64,000 nt of DNA, taken from assembly GCF_009795885.1 (NCBI RefSeq), contig NZ_WTEV01000004.1, forward strand, positions 62,001 through 126,000, written 5' to 3'. The position numbers were made by a program, and so were the translations under genes. The notes below the pieces were generated by a model. It searched no databases. It was not told the DNA's origin and saw nothing but the letters and a program-made list of their open reading frames with translations. The stretch is from Gilliamella sp. Pas-s25. Its GTDB lineage: Bacteria > Pseudomonadota > Gammaproteobacteria > Enterobacterales > Orbaceae. Of the stretch, positions 10,135 to 18,953 are shown piece by piece. Within the stretch, counting starts at the first letter, position 1; each line of letters starts with the position of its first letter.

Positions 10135-11376
10135 GTGCCAACTCAAAATACGTTAGTTGATCTTAAAATTTCGAAACAAGCACTGATTTTTATTCTTGGA
10201 TTACTCTCTATGCTAATGCCGCTATCGATAGATATGTATTTACCAAGTATGCCAACTATTGCTCGTGATTTTAATGTAGCCGATTCGGCTGTACAACTAA
10301 CAATTAGCTACTATTTATTAGGATTTTCTCTAGGACAACTTTTATTTGGACCACTCACTGATAGTTATGGACGACGTAACATCCTAATTTTTGGGCTAAT
10401 TGTTTTTATGTTCGCAACATTAAGTTGTGCTATTGCAGCCAATATTAATCAATTAATCACGGCTCGCTTTTTTCATGGCATTGCGGCAGCAGCAGCAACA
10501 ATTGTAATAAATGCGCTAATGAAAGATATTTATCGTGACCGTGATGAATTTTCTAAAATGATGTCATTTGTAATGCTGATATCCAATGTTGCACCATTAC
10601 TAGCGCCAATTATTGGTGGGTTTATTTTATATTGGTTTAATTGGCAAGCCAATTTCTACACTATAGGCCTAATTGCTTTGGTCTGCTTTGGTCTAGTCAT
10701 TACATTGATTCCTGAAACATTAGCCAAAGCAAAACGAGATAAATTCAGTTTAATGCGTATATTAAGTAATTTCATTACACTATTTCGCCATAGACAAGTG
10801 TTAACTTATATGATGATAGGTGCATTTTCTGGTGCAGGATTGTTTTCATTTTTAAGCTTAGGACCTTTTGTTTATATGAACCTGCACGGTGTTGCATCAA
10901 TTAATTTTGGTTACTACTTTGCGTTCAATATCATAGTTATGGTTCTCATGAATACATTAAATAGCCGTTTTGTTAAACATGTTGGCGCGATAAAAATGAT
11001 GCGGTTTGGTCTTTTGCTCCAATTTATTATGGCAATAGCACTAATGCTTGTCACAGTATTTAATTTTGGATTTGCCTATCTTGTTGCCTGTGTTGCAGGT
11101 TATATCGGTTGTATGTCAACTATTGGTGGCAATAGTATGGCAGTTGTTTTAGATTTTTACCCCCATATTGCTGGCACAGCGTCTTCTCTTGCTGGCACAA
11201 TTCGCTTCGCAATCGCTGGTGCATTAGGTATATTATTATCAATATTAGTCTCAACGCATACTGCTGCAACTATAACGATCGACAATACAACAGAATGGCT
11301 AATGGTTGGCTCTATGGTGTTATGTAATTTCCTTTCTGTTAGCTTATTTTTGAGTATCAAAAAAATCAAAAGGTGA
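10135..11376 (+). CDS. Bcr/CflA-family multidrug exporter
   Basis: Major facilitator superfamily drug:proton antiporter of the Bcr/CflA (DHA1) type in the inner membrane, 413 residues with about 12 hydrophobic segments. The N-terminal MLMPLSIDMYLPSMPTIARDF and motif A GPLTDSYGRRNIL are characteristic. The start is GTG with GAAGGAAG upstream. Substrates cannot be read from sequence (relatives export bicyclomycin, sulfonamides or chloramphenicol). It ends just before the carbonic-anhydrase-like gene. Confidence 0.88.
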   Translation: MPTQNTLVDLKISKQALIFILGLLSMLMPLSIDMYLPSMPTIARDFNVADSAVQLTISYYLLGFSLGQLLFGPLTDSYGRRNILIFGLIVFMFATLSCAIAANINQLITARFFHGIAAAAATIVINALMKDIYRDRDEFSKMMSFVMLISNVAPLLAPIIGGFILYWFNWQANFYTIGLIALVCFGLVITLIPETLAKAKRDKFSLMRILSNFITLFRHRQVLTYMMIGAFSGAGLFSFLSLGPFVYMNLHGVASINFGYYFAFNIIVMVLMNTLNSRFVKHVGAIKMMRFGLLLQFIMAIALMLVTVFNFGFAYLVACVAGYIGCMSTIGGNSMAVVLDFYPHIAGTASSLAGTIRFAIAGALGILLSILVSTHTAATITIDNTTEWLMVGSMVLCNFLSVSLFLSIKKIKR

Positions 11377-11381
11377 TCATT

Positions 11382-11903
11382 ATGATTTATCAACTAGGCG
11401 ATTTATATCCACAAATTCATCCAAATTGTTTTATTGCAAAATCTGCCGATATCATTGGTGATGTTGATTTACAAGAAGGTGTTTCTATTTGGTTTAATGC
11501 TGTTTTACGCGGTGATATTGCCCCCATACGTATAGGAAAAAATAGTAACGTACAAGATAACTGCACAATCCATCTTGAAACCGACATCCCTTGCATTGTT
11601 GGCGAAAACGTCACTATCGGTCACAATGTCATTCTTCATAGCTGTACGATTGAAGATAATGTGCTGATTGGCATGGGCAGTACAATTCTCAATAACGCCA
11701 GAATCGCAAAAAACTGCTTAGTAGGGGCTAACTCACTAGTTACCCATTCGCTTCCTTATGAAGAAGGATGTCTTATTATGGGATCACCCGCTAAAATTAT
11801 CCGCAAATTGACCGAGACAGAAATTACTGCAAATATCACAAACGCACAACGATATGTACAAAATGGTATCAGATTTAATACGACCCTATTTCCCATTACA
11901 TAA
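11382..11903 (+). CDS. Gamma-carbonic anhydrase family protein (YrdA-like)
   Basis: Left-handed beta-helix hexapeptide-repeat protein of 173 residues, similar to YrdA/CaiE/PaaY. Candidate metal-binding histidines are in DNCTIH and IGHNVILHSC. The family includes true gamma-carbonic anhydrases, but most bacterial members have no proven activity. The start at ATG 11382 with AGGTG upstream is preferred over a GTG at 11373. Confidence 0.85.
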   Translation: MIYQLGDLYPQIHPNCFIAKSADIIGDVDLQEGVSIWFNAVLRGDIAPIRIGKNSNVQDNCTIHLETDIPCIVGENVTIGHNVILHSCTIEDNVLIGMGSTILNNARIAKNCLVGANSLVTHSLPYEEGCLIMGSPAKIIRKLTETEITANITNAQRYVQNGIRFNTTLFPIT

Positions 11904-11935
11904 TAACCCAACAATAAATTGTGTTTTCGATGGTA

Positions 11936-11965
11936 TTGCCTCTGTGAGTAGGCACAATTTATGAT
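11936..11965 (+). promoter_or_regulatory. Probable ftsK promoter
   Basis: TTGCCT, an 18-base spacer and TATGAT, ending 43 bases before the TTG start of ftsK. Confidence 0.5.
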
Positions 11966-12008
11966 AAAATGCCAGCAATTTTATTAGCAATAGTTTTTAG
12001 GTACTTGT

Positions 12009-14999
12009 TTGAAAAAGCCCAAAATTACAAGAAAACAGATTATTAATCAATTTATTCTATTTATAATAATCGGTTTATCTGTTTGTTTATTTTTATCACA
12101 GTTCAGTTACGATCCGTCTGATCCTGGTTGGTCTCGTACTGCTTGGCACTCTCCTATTAGTAATTTTGGTGGTTATATTGGCGCATATGCCAGCGATATT
12201 CTTTTTCAATTTTTAGGTTTTATTGCTTATAGCTTACCTTTCATTGCTGTTTTTATCTGTTTACAATTAATCGTTTATTTTTATAAACATGCGAATGCGC
12301 CTATTAACTACTTTAGTCTTTCATTTCGGATTATTGGGATTTTAGCGTTCATATTTAGTGCGACTGGTTTTTTTGCTTTAAATATCCGTGATTCTGAACA
12401 GTTTGAAGCGGGTGGTTATCTTGGTGCGATAGTTATTGAAAGCCTTTTACCTATTATAAATAGTTTAGCTTTATCATTGATTCTGCTTGCAACTTGCTTA
12501 GCCTGTGTCACATTATTAACTGGATTATCATGGCTCAATCTAATTGAAAAATTAGGTGCTTTTGTCATGCTTTTACTGTTACCTATTAGGTGGTTAATTA
12601 AACCTCGCATCACAAATAAACTTGAACAACCTAATTCAAAGCATGAAAAACCTATAGCGCCGTCCAATGAGGAAACAAAAGAGCCTCAATTTACCATACC
12701 TTTTGATACCAAAGATGATAATCTCCATATCGTTCAAACATCAACCACTATCCCAAGCAATGACGCATCACAAGAGCAGTCATCAAATACTACCGAATCG
12801 ACTGACAATGAAGAAATTTCAATCAAAACTACCGCTGAATTAATTGAATCATCGCACGAAGATGCCCAATTACCACCGTCAAGTACAACCTCACAAACAA
12901 TTGACAATCCGTCAAGAAAAGAACTCAATCCAGACGAAATTTTATCTCGCCTTGAATCGATTATTCAAAACATAAATGCGGACAAAGCCACACCAGATCA
13001 AGAACAAGCATTGTCTTCATCAATGGAGCAAATAAAACAGGTAATACAAACGCAAAAATCAGCAGAAAAATTATCATTTGAAGAGCCAGATAAATACACT
13101 ATTTCTGATGCGCCAAGTAAACCCTTGTTTACTTTGGTGCATAACGAGCCTGAAATTAAATTTACTCATGAACAAACACCCTTGGAACCAGCTATAGACG
13201 TTGCAAAAGTTGAAATAATTGAATCTAAGCAGTCAGTTATCCAAGAGCCTGAGATTATTACAGATACAGAAAACCTAGCTAACATTGCAAACATAGCTGA
13301 TACAGAAACTGAAACCGAAGTAAAAGTAGCAGATGTAGAACAGCTAGAATATATTGATACCGAAGCGCTAAAAAAAGCCAATCCAATCATTGACGATATC
13401 TATCCAGAAGAAGATCGCGTTGAAGATATTCAAACTTATTCAAATGAAAGCGACGAAGAAAGCTTAATTCATCCATTATTACGACGTAATGATAAGCCAT
13501 TACCTAAACCAACTACACCTTTGCCGTCGCTAAACTTGCTAACCGCGCCACCGACAGCTCGAATCGAAGTCGATCATGCTGCCTTAAATGCGAGATCTGA
13601 ACTAATTGAAAAAAGTTTGTCAGATTACCGAGTTAAAGCAAAAGTAGTTGATTATTTACCCGGACCTGTGATTACTCGTTTTGAAATAGAACTGGCGCCG
13701 GGTATTAAAGCCGCACGAATCTCAACGCTAGACCGTGACTTAGCGCGTTCACTATCCATGCCATCGGTACGTGTGGTTGAAGTTATTCCAGGTAAACCTT
13801 ATGTTGGCATTGAATTACCTAATAAGAACCGCCAAACGGTCTATTTTAGGGAGGTTTTAGATAGTCCTCAGTTTAAAGATGCGCAATCACCACTGACGAT
13901 AGTATTAGGGAAAGATATCTCTGGACAATCGGTGGTTGCTGATTTGGCGAAGATGCCGCATCTATTAGTTGCCGGCACGACAGGTTCAGGTAAATCTGTC
14001 GGCGTTAATGCAATGATTTTAAGTATTTTATATAAATCGCAACCTGAAGATGTCAGGTTTATTATGATTGACCCGAAAATGCTTGAGTTATCTATTTATG
14101 AAGGGATCCCACACTTATTAACCCAAGTAGTAACCGATATGAAAGATGCTGCCAATGCGCTTAATTGGTGTGTTAACGAAATGGAACGACGCTATCGGCT
14201 CATGTCGGCGTTAGGTGTACGTAATATTGCCGGTTATAACGAAAAAATCAAACTGGCAGAACAAATGGGACGACCGATTCCCGATCCGCTATGGAAACCA
14301 ACCGATAGCATGGATCTTAACATGCCGACACTAGAAAAATTACCATACATTGTAGTTATGGTTGATGAGTTTGCCGATCTTATTATGGCAGTCGGTAAAA
14401 AAGTAGAAGAGTTAATTGCACGACTTGCTCAAAAAGCACGGGCGGCTGGTATTCACTTGGTATTAGCCACCCAGCGCCCCTCAGTTGATGTCATTACTGG
14501 CTTAATCAAAGCAAATATTCCAACACGCATTGCCTTTACAGTATCAAGTAAAATTGACTCGCGTACCATTTTAGATCAAATGGGCGCTGAATCACTGCTT
14601 GGTATGGGGGATATGCTTTATTTAGCCCCTAATAGTTCCATTCCAATTCGCGTTCACGGCGCCTTTGTCCGTGATGAAGAAGTGCACGCTGTTGTACAAG
14701 ATTGGAAAGCACGTGGCACACCAAAATATATCGAAAATGTCACTGTAGCAACCGACGAAAGTGAAAACGGTAACGCAGATACGTTAGGCGAAGAGCTCGA
14801 TCCATTATTCGATCAAGTTGTCGCTTTTGTTGTAGAAACGCGAAGAGCATCTATTTCTAGCGTACAACGCAAATTTAGAATTGGCTATAATCGAGCAGCC
14901 CGCATTGTAGAACAAATGGAAGTAGAAGGCATTATTAGCGCCCCAAGCCACAGCGGTAATCGGGAAGTACTCGCGGTATCTACACATAGCGATTATTAA
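12009..14999 (+). CDS. ftsK: DNA translocase FtsK
   Basis: Septal DNA translocase that clears and aligns chromosome termini and activates XerCD at dif. 996 residues (E. coli 1329). In order: four membrane helices (about residues 10-200), a low-complexity S/T/E-rich linker (200-500, shorter than in E. coli), the RecA-like motor with Walker [12 protein letters not shown] near residue 655 and Walker [12 protein letters not shown] near 780, and the winged-helix gamma domain ([24 protein letters not shown]) that reads KOPS. The start codon is TTG with an AGG upstream. Confidence 0.96.
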   Translation: MKKPKITRKQIINQFILFIIIGLSVCLFLSQFSYDPSDPGWSRTAWHSPISNFGGYIGAYASDILFQFLGFIAYSLPFIAVFICLQLIVYFYKHANAPINYFSLSFRIIGILAFIFSATGFFALNIRDSEQFEAGGYLGAIVIESLLPIINSLALSLILLATCLACVTLLTGLSWLNLIEKLGAFVMLLLLPIRWLIKPRITNKLEQPNSKHEKPIAPSNEETKEPQFTIPFDTKDDNLHIVQTSTTIPSNDASQEQSSNTTESTDNEEISIKTTAELIESSHEDAQLPPSSTTSQTIDNPSRKELNPDEILSRLESIIQNINADKATPDQEQALSSSMEQIKQVIQTQKSAEKLSFEEPDKYTISDAPSKPLFTLVHNEPEIKFTHEQTPLEPAIDVAKVEIIESKQSVIQEPEIITDTENLANIANIADTETETEVKVADVEQLEYIDTEALKKANPIIDDIYPEEDRVEDIQTYSNESDEESLIHPLLRRNDKPLPKPTTPLPSLNLLTAPPTARIEVDHAALNARSELIEKSLSDYRVKAKVVDYLPGPVITRFEIELAPGIKAARISTLDRDLARSLSMPSVRVVEVIPGKPYVGIELPNKNRQTVYFREVLDSPQFKDAQSPLTIVLGKDISGQSVVADLAKMPHLLVAGTTGSGKSVGVNAMILSILYKSQPEDVRFIMIDPKMLELSIYEGIPHLLTQVVTDMKDAANALNWCVNEMERRYRLMSALGVRNIAGYNEKIKLAEQMGRPIPDPLWKPTDSMDLNMPTLEKLPYIVVMVDEFADLIMAVGKKVEELIARLAQKARAAGIHLVLATQRPSVDVITGLIKANIPTRIAFTVSSKIDSRTILDQMGAESLLGMGDMLYLAPNSSIPIRVHGAFVRDEEVHAVVQDWKARGTPKYIENVTVATDESENGNADTLGEELDPLFDQVVAFVVETRRASISSVQRKFRIGYNRAARIVEQMEVEGIISAPSHSGNREVLAVSTHSDY

Positions 15000-15003
15000 T
15001 TAT

Positions 15004-15047
15004 TGTCATAAACCAATCAATTTCAATCGCAAGATTGGTTTATGACA
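15004..15047. terminator. 15-bp perfect inverted repeat after ftsK
   Basis: TGTCATAAACCAATC and its exact complement GATTGGTTTATGACA separated by 14 bases, starting 5 bases after the ftsK stop. It is most likely a terminator or 3' hairpin, though no T-run follows. Confidence 0.6.
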
Positions 15048-15100
15048 CACTAGCATCACACAACATGATAATTATCATCCCCAATAGGTAATTAATAATA

Positions 15101-15994
15101 ATGAACAATTATTATCAACAAATCGCATTATTAGAATTAAAACTCAATAATGATCCCAATCAATGCTTACCTGCACAATTAGCAACCCAAGCATTAATTA
15201 AAGAAATTTGCCTATCACCTAAGCCCGGATTAGTTGACATGAATAATAGTGGTGCCCACCGCGACATGGATTTCCAAACCTTTGTCCACAGCATCAGCGC
15301 CATTAGCAACTGGTTTGCACGTTTTTATCAATATGGCAAAACATCCGCTTTACACGATAACAATCTATTTTTAGCGGGGATTAGACCGATTGGTATTGAA
15401 TGCGAACAAGCCATGTTCCAAGCCACCAATCAAGTCAACACCCATAAAGGTGGCATATTTGCTTTTGGATTGCTATTGGGTGCAATTGGCCGATTAGAAC
15501 AACTTGGCTTACCCACCCATGCACAAAACATCTGTAAGCAAGTTTCAGCAATTTGCCAAGGTATAGTTCAAAGCGAACTACAGCAAAATAACCAAGCTAA
15601 TTCGATAGGCGAAAAGCTATTTAAACGTCATCACTTATCTGGCGCACGTGGCGAAGCAGAATCAGGTTATGCAACAGTTCGAAACATTTCACTACCTATC
15701 TATCAAGAAATGCAAAACAGTGGCTATGATGAAGAAACTTGCTTATTACAGGCGATGTTATATTTACTTGCTTTTAATCAAGATACTAATCTGGTTTCAC
15801 GAGGTGGCCTTGATGGCTTGGCTTTTGTGCAAGAACAAGCGAAAAAACTCATCAAACAAGGTGGCATAATCAATCCCAAAGTACGGGAAAATTTGTATCA
15901 ACTTGATACCGAATTAATAAAACGCAATTTAAGCCCCGGTGGTTCGGCCGATTTAATTGCGATCACTTGGTTTTTGTCTCAATATAATAAATAA
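15101..15994 (+). CDS. citG: Triphosphoribosyl-dephospho-CoA synthase
   Basis: Makes 2'-(5''-triphosphoribosyl)-3'-dephospho-CoA, the precursor of the citrate lyase prosthetic group that CitX attaches to CitD. 297 residues with the family motifs LSPKPGLVDMNNSGAHRDMD, VNTHKGGIFAFG, GARGEAESGY and LSPGGSADLIAIT. It stands alone behind ftsK, about 13 kb from the citCDEFX cluster that needs it. MdcB of malonate decarboxylase is a homologue, but no malonate genes are present. Confidence 0.93.
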   Translation: MNNYYQQIALLELKLNNDPNQCLPAQLATQALIKEICLSPKPGLVDMNNSGAHRDMDFQTFVHSISAISNWFARFYQYGKTSALHDNNLFLAGIRPIGIECEQAMFQATNQVNTHKGGIFAFGLLLGAIGRLEQLGLPTHAQNICKQVSAICQGIVQSELQQNNQANSIGEKLFKRHHLSGARGEAESGYATVRNISLPIYQEMQNSGYDEETCLLQAMLYLLAFNQDTNLVSRGGLDGLAFVQEQAKKLIKQGGIINPKVRENLYQLDTELIKRNLSPGGSADLIAITWFLSQYNK

Positions 15995-16086
15995 GATAAA
16001 CCAATAAAAAAATCGCCTTTATGGATATCGAAAAGTCATAAACATAATTAGAATTGAATAGTTAATGTAGCTATTCGACAAATCAA

Positions 16087-16107
16087 GGGGCTTTGATATC
16101 AAGCCCC
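16087..16107. terminator. Hairpin between convergent citG and HD-Pnk genes
   Basis: GGGGCTT/AAGCCCC around TGATATC, between two convergent genes; probably serves both directions. Confidence 0.6.
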
Positions 16108-16136
16108 AATTTAATATTAACAAAGATGACTAACAA

Positions 16137-17279
16137 TTATTGATTGATTAAATAGCTCACCTTATGGGCTTCAGTCGGTAATGGAACTTCCCATTTACTT
16201 AATAACCGCTGAATCGTTTTATTTGGCAAGGTAGTATCGCGTGCTGAATTACGACGATACAACTCCTTTTCAGGTTGCTCAAGATAAACAATTTCCACAT
16301 CCGCATGATAAGCATAAAGCAAATCGAGTGCTTTTTGACGCATCTCCTGCGATAAGTGGGTCGCATTCCAAATAAAAGATTGCTTGGTTCTTAACCACTG
16401 CTTTACCTTTGCTAAAACAAATTGTATGACTAAGCCTTCATTTTCACCATGCTTTAGCTTTAATTCAGCTCTAGCATCATCATAAGAAGCAATCGGCCAT
16501 GTTGGATAGTGTTTATTTACCCAACTATTTTTACCGGATGCAGGTAACCCAGCCAGCATAATCACCTTAGATCCTACTTGGGGATATAACGCATAATCGG
16601 GTAATACATTACTACCTCGAAAATATTGAACCCGAGTATAATCATCAACAAATTGGCGAGGGTGATATAAACACCCCTCTTCAAGCGCCAATTGCTTAAA
16701 GAGTTCAACTTCATCAAGCGCTCGGCGTTTATCAGCACAAATACGACCTTCCATATCGGCTTTAGCTTGCAGACATAACATCCAAATAGGCAGTTGCCAC
16801 GATAAGCGGTGAATTAAATATTCGGGTGATTTATTTCTTCCGCTATCACTTAAAGCAAAAAAAGGCACTTGATGTACACTAATGATTCGGCAGATTTGTT
16901 CCCGCAAATCAAATGGCACCCCCATTCGCCATAATAATATACGACTACGAATTTCGCCTTTTTTGGAATGCCTTGGTTGTGTGATTTTACCTGTCAACTC
17001 ATCTATGACGGTGGTTTCTGGCTTCGCAATATCATGCAATAAAGCAGTCATAAATAATACAAACTGCTCATCTTCTGTTGCATTGGTAAACTCTTCTTGC
17101 GTTAATAATGCACGCACAACCATTTGCGTATGCACCCAAACATTCCCCTCACCATGATGCAAAGGATCTTGTGGCGTTATTATCAAACTATTCAATTCAG
17201 GAATACAGGTTAACCATGGGCTAAAATCATCAGTTGCCAACGTACTTGCTATTTGTTGTTTTAGTACTTGGTAATTCAT
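16137..17279 (-). CDS. HD-Pnk: HD phosphoesterase fused to polynucleotide kinase
   Basis: 380-residue end-healing enzyme in two parts. Residues 1-200 are an HD domain: H50, H82-D83 in ALLHDIAKP, and further histidines in QPRHSKKGE and ISVHQVPFF. Residues 235-380 are a P-loop kinase: Walker A GLPASGKNS at 244-252 and a lid RRNSARD. The layout matches Runella slithyformis HD-Pnk, whose HD half removes 2',3'-cyclic and 3'-phosphates and whose kinase half phosphorylates 5'-OH ends. Its ATG overlaps the ligase stop (ATGA) with GGAGG upstream, so translation of the two is probably coupled. Activity here is inferred from architecture. Confidence 0.88.
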   Translation of the reverse strand: MNYQVLKQQIASTLATDDFSPWLTCIPELNSLIITPQDPLHHGEGNVWVHTQMVVRALLTQEEFTNATEDEQFVLFMTALLHDIAKPETTVIDELTGKITQPRHSKKGEIRSRILLWRMGVPFDLREQICRIISVHQVPFFALSDSGRNKSPEYLIHRLSWQLPIWMLCLQAKADMEGRICADKRRALDEVELFKQLALEEGCLYHPRQFVDDYTRVQYFRGSNVLPDYALYPQVGSKVIMLAGLPASGKNSWVNKHYPTWPIASYDDARAELKLKHGENEGLVIQFVLAKVKQWLRTKQSFIWNATHLSQEMRQKALDLLYAYHADVEIVYLEQPEKELYRRNSARDTTLPNKTIQRLLSKWEVPLPTEAHKVSYLINQ

Positions 17280-18139
17280 AATTTACCTCCGTTTAGGCAT
17301 CCATTATTCCAATTCACTGTTAATTGAGGTGTATATAACTCAACACCTTGAGCTAATTGGTTTGGAATAAAAGGCTGTTCACTATGATGTTGCCCTGCAT
17401 CTAAAATCGCCTGAACAAAATCCTGCCTAACCCATTTTAAGCGGTCAATGGTTTGTTCTTCCGATTCGATTTTAAGATATAACCCTTCCATCAAGTCAGA
17501 GTTATCGCATTGTTGCCAAGCTTTGCTTAAGTCAAGCTTTTCACGCATCACGATTTGTTCAAAGCAAGTACGCCAATTAGCGGTTTTAGCCAAAGATGGT
17601 TTGACTAACGCCAATAAATCGCTCAATTTAGAAGGTGCAATCCCTGCAAATAACACAGGCACCGATAAAACTGGACCACCTGCTAATAATTGATGTCGCT
17701 TTAGAGTAGATAAAAAACAGTTTTGTTGTCTATCCCAAATATCAAACTCACAAAAATAGTGCGGTAAAGCATCATAAAAAATAGCATGTTTTTTATGTAA
17801 CCATTCACCATAAAGGATATAGCGATCTTCTAAACGCTCAAGTAACCAATATTCATGCACGCAAGCCCAGTGCTTTAAAAGGTTAAATTGGCGTTCTCGT
17901 GAACCACCTATTAAGTAATGTCCTCGAGATTGAAGCAACAGCTCACCACTAGCTGAAAAACTAATAGCACAGTTTGCACCGTCAAGTTTTTCTTCAATAA
18001 CGATATATTGACCAGTTAATTGCTTATAAGGACGTTGTCCATGTTCACTATCACCAACCTGTAGGCGTGAGCTTTCTAGATGCGGTGTCCGTGGATATTT
18101 AATTAATTCTAAATTTTGAATATAAGATTCCATTGTCAT
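17276..18139 (-). CDS. RNA ligase (ATP-dependent, Rnl family)
   Basis: 287-residue nucleotidyltransferase-fold ligase. All signature motifs are visible: I KLDGAN with the adenylated lysine at K51, III/IIIa around YGEWLHKKH, IV EGLYLKIE and V LKWVRQDF. It joins 5'-phosphate and 3'-OH RNA ends, exactly what the downstream HD-Pnk would produce. It is the first gene of a two-gene operon, with start MTMESYIQN and GGAG upstream. No RtcB, archease or Rtc regulator is nearby. The natural substrate (tRNA cut by a toxin or other damage) is unknown. Confidence 0.88.
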   Translation of the reverse strand: MTMESYIQNLELIKYPRTPHLESSRLQVGDSEHGQRPYKQLTGQYIVIEEKLDGANCAISFSASGELLLQSRGHYLIGGSRERQFNLLKHWACVHEYWLLERLEDRYILYGEWLHKKHAIFYDALPHYFCEFDIWDRQQNCFLSTLKRHQLLAGGPVLSVPVLFAGIAPSKLSDLLALVKPSLAKTANWRTCFEQIVMREKLDLSKAWQQCDNSDLMEGLYLKIESEEQTIDRLKWVRQDFVQAILDAGQHHSEQPFIPNQLAQGVELYTPQLTVNWNNGCLNGGKL

Positions 18140-18334
18140 AATGTTTTCTCCAAAAAATAAGGGAAAACCGACAAGGCAAAAATCTATAGATTGAATTGCA
18201 ACGAAGGGGCTTAGATAATACTAAGCAAAAGACAATATAATAGAAGATACCAAGTCGGCATTAAGATAAAGTGTTAACTACAGGCATTTTGCCACCTCGC
18301 TATAACAAAAAATTCAGGTTAAAAAAACGGCGCT

Positions 18335-18363
18335 ATTATCAACAGTTGCTCATGCTTTGTCAA
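18335..18363 (-). promoter_or_regulatory. Probable promoter of the RNA ligase/HD-Pnk operon
   Basis: On the minus strand TTGACA (18363-18358), a 17-base spacer and GATAAT (18340-18335). It would give a 5' leader of about 190 bases before the ligase ATG. The near-consensus -35 suggests sigma70 transcription, not sigma54 as used by rtcBA operons. Confidence 0.6.
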
Positions 18364-18491
18364 GTTTAATTATAATAAATAATCATTTATGGAAATAACT
18401 AATTATAAATTATTTGTTTTTGCAAAAAATACAAATAAAATCAAAACTCTAACCGACTATTTTTGCTACAGCCCTTTATCAGCTCTGGGCT

Positions 18492-18596
18492 CATTCTAAT
18501 GCCAGATTAATGACTATATCCACCTTTAGGTATTGTGAAAAATTAGAATGTTTTTCTATAAAACAGTTTAGATATTTAATTGATTTTATTAAATTT
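18492..18596 (-). repeat. Family 3'-flank repeat, copy A
   Basis: Diverged copy of a segment also found at 20374-20478 and in part at 21304-21385. Shared pieces are GCCAGATTAATGAC, GAATGTTTTTCTATAAAA and TTGATTTTATTAAA. Confidence 0.6.
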
Positions 18597-18681
18597 TTAT
18601 TGATTGTTTTTAATGTAATCAAATACTTATAGTCCGTTTTTTTGGGGATTTTGTATTTAAGTAAAGACTATGGGGATACGG

Positions 18682-18708
18682 TTAAGTTTCGGACGTTTTA
18701 ACCTTTGG
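18682..18708 (-). repeat. 27-bp flank repeat, copy A
   Basis: Matches 20272-20298 at 24 of 27 bases (TTAAGTTTCG...TTTTAACCTTTGG). Its order relative to the other flank repeat is reversed between the two copies. Confidence 0.6.
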
Positions 18709-18894
18709 GAAAATAAATAACGCTAGAGTAAACATCAGAAACATTACCGAACAAAATACCTTTAAAACTTACCCTTTTAATGCCAACCATGCCTATGCGT
18801 AGTCGGTCGGGAGCGTTTTTTGACTTTCAGTCATTAACGCAGTCATACCTGCTCAGCGTCCAACTGAGCGGAGGCTGGGTTCTTTGTTAGATTA

Positions 18895-18932
18895 CCTCTA
18901 TTTGCACCATAACCACCCCCGCGACCTAAGGA
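18895..18932 (-). repeat. 38-bp gene-proximal flank repeat, copy A
   Basis: CCTCTATTTGCACCATAAC and following bases recur at 20526-20563 next to the second copy, so homology between the units extends past the stop codons. Confidence 0.65.
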
Positions 18933-18953
18933 TTAAGAAATAAACGCTAAAAG

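Larger units (their letters stand above)
18364..18953. other. Non-coding flank of the adhesin-like gene family
   Basis: No gene found. The segment is built from pieces that recur beside the neighbouring copy: 18492-18596, 18682-18708 and 18895-18932 (see repeats). Between them, 18770-18890 is richer in G+C and contains a hairpin GCTCAG/CTGAGC around CGTCCAA. It lies 3' of the gene at 18954. Confidence 0.6.
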
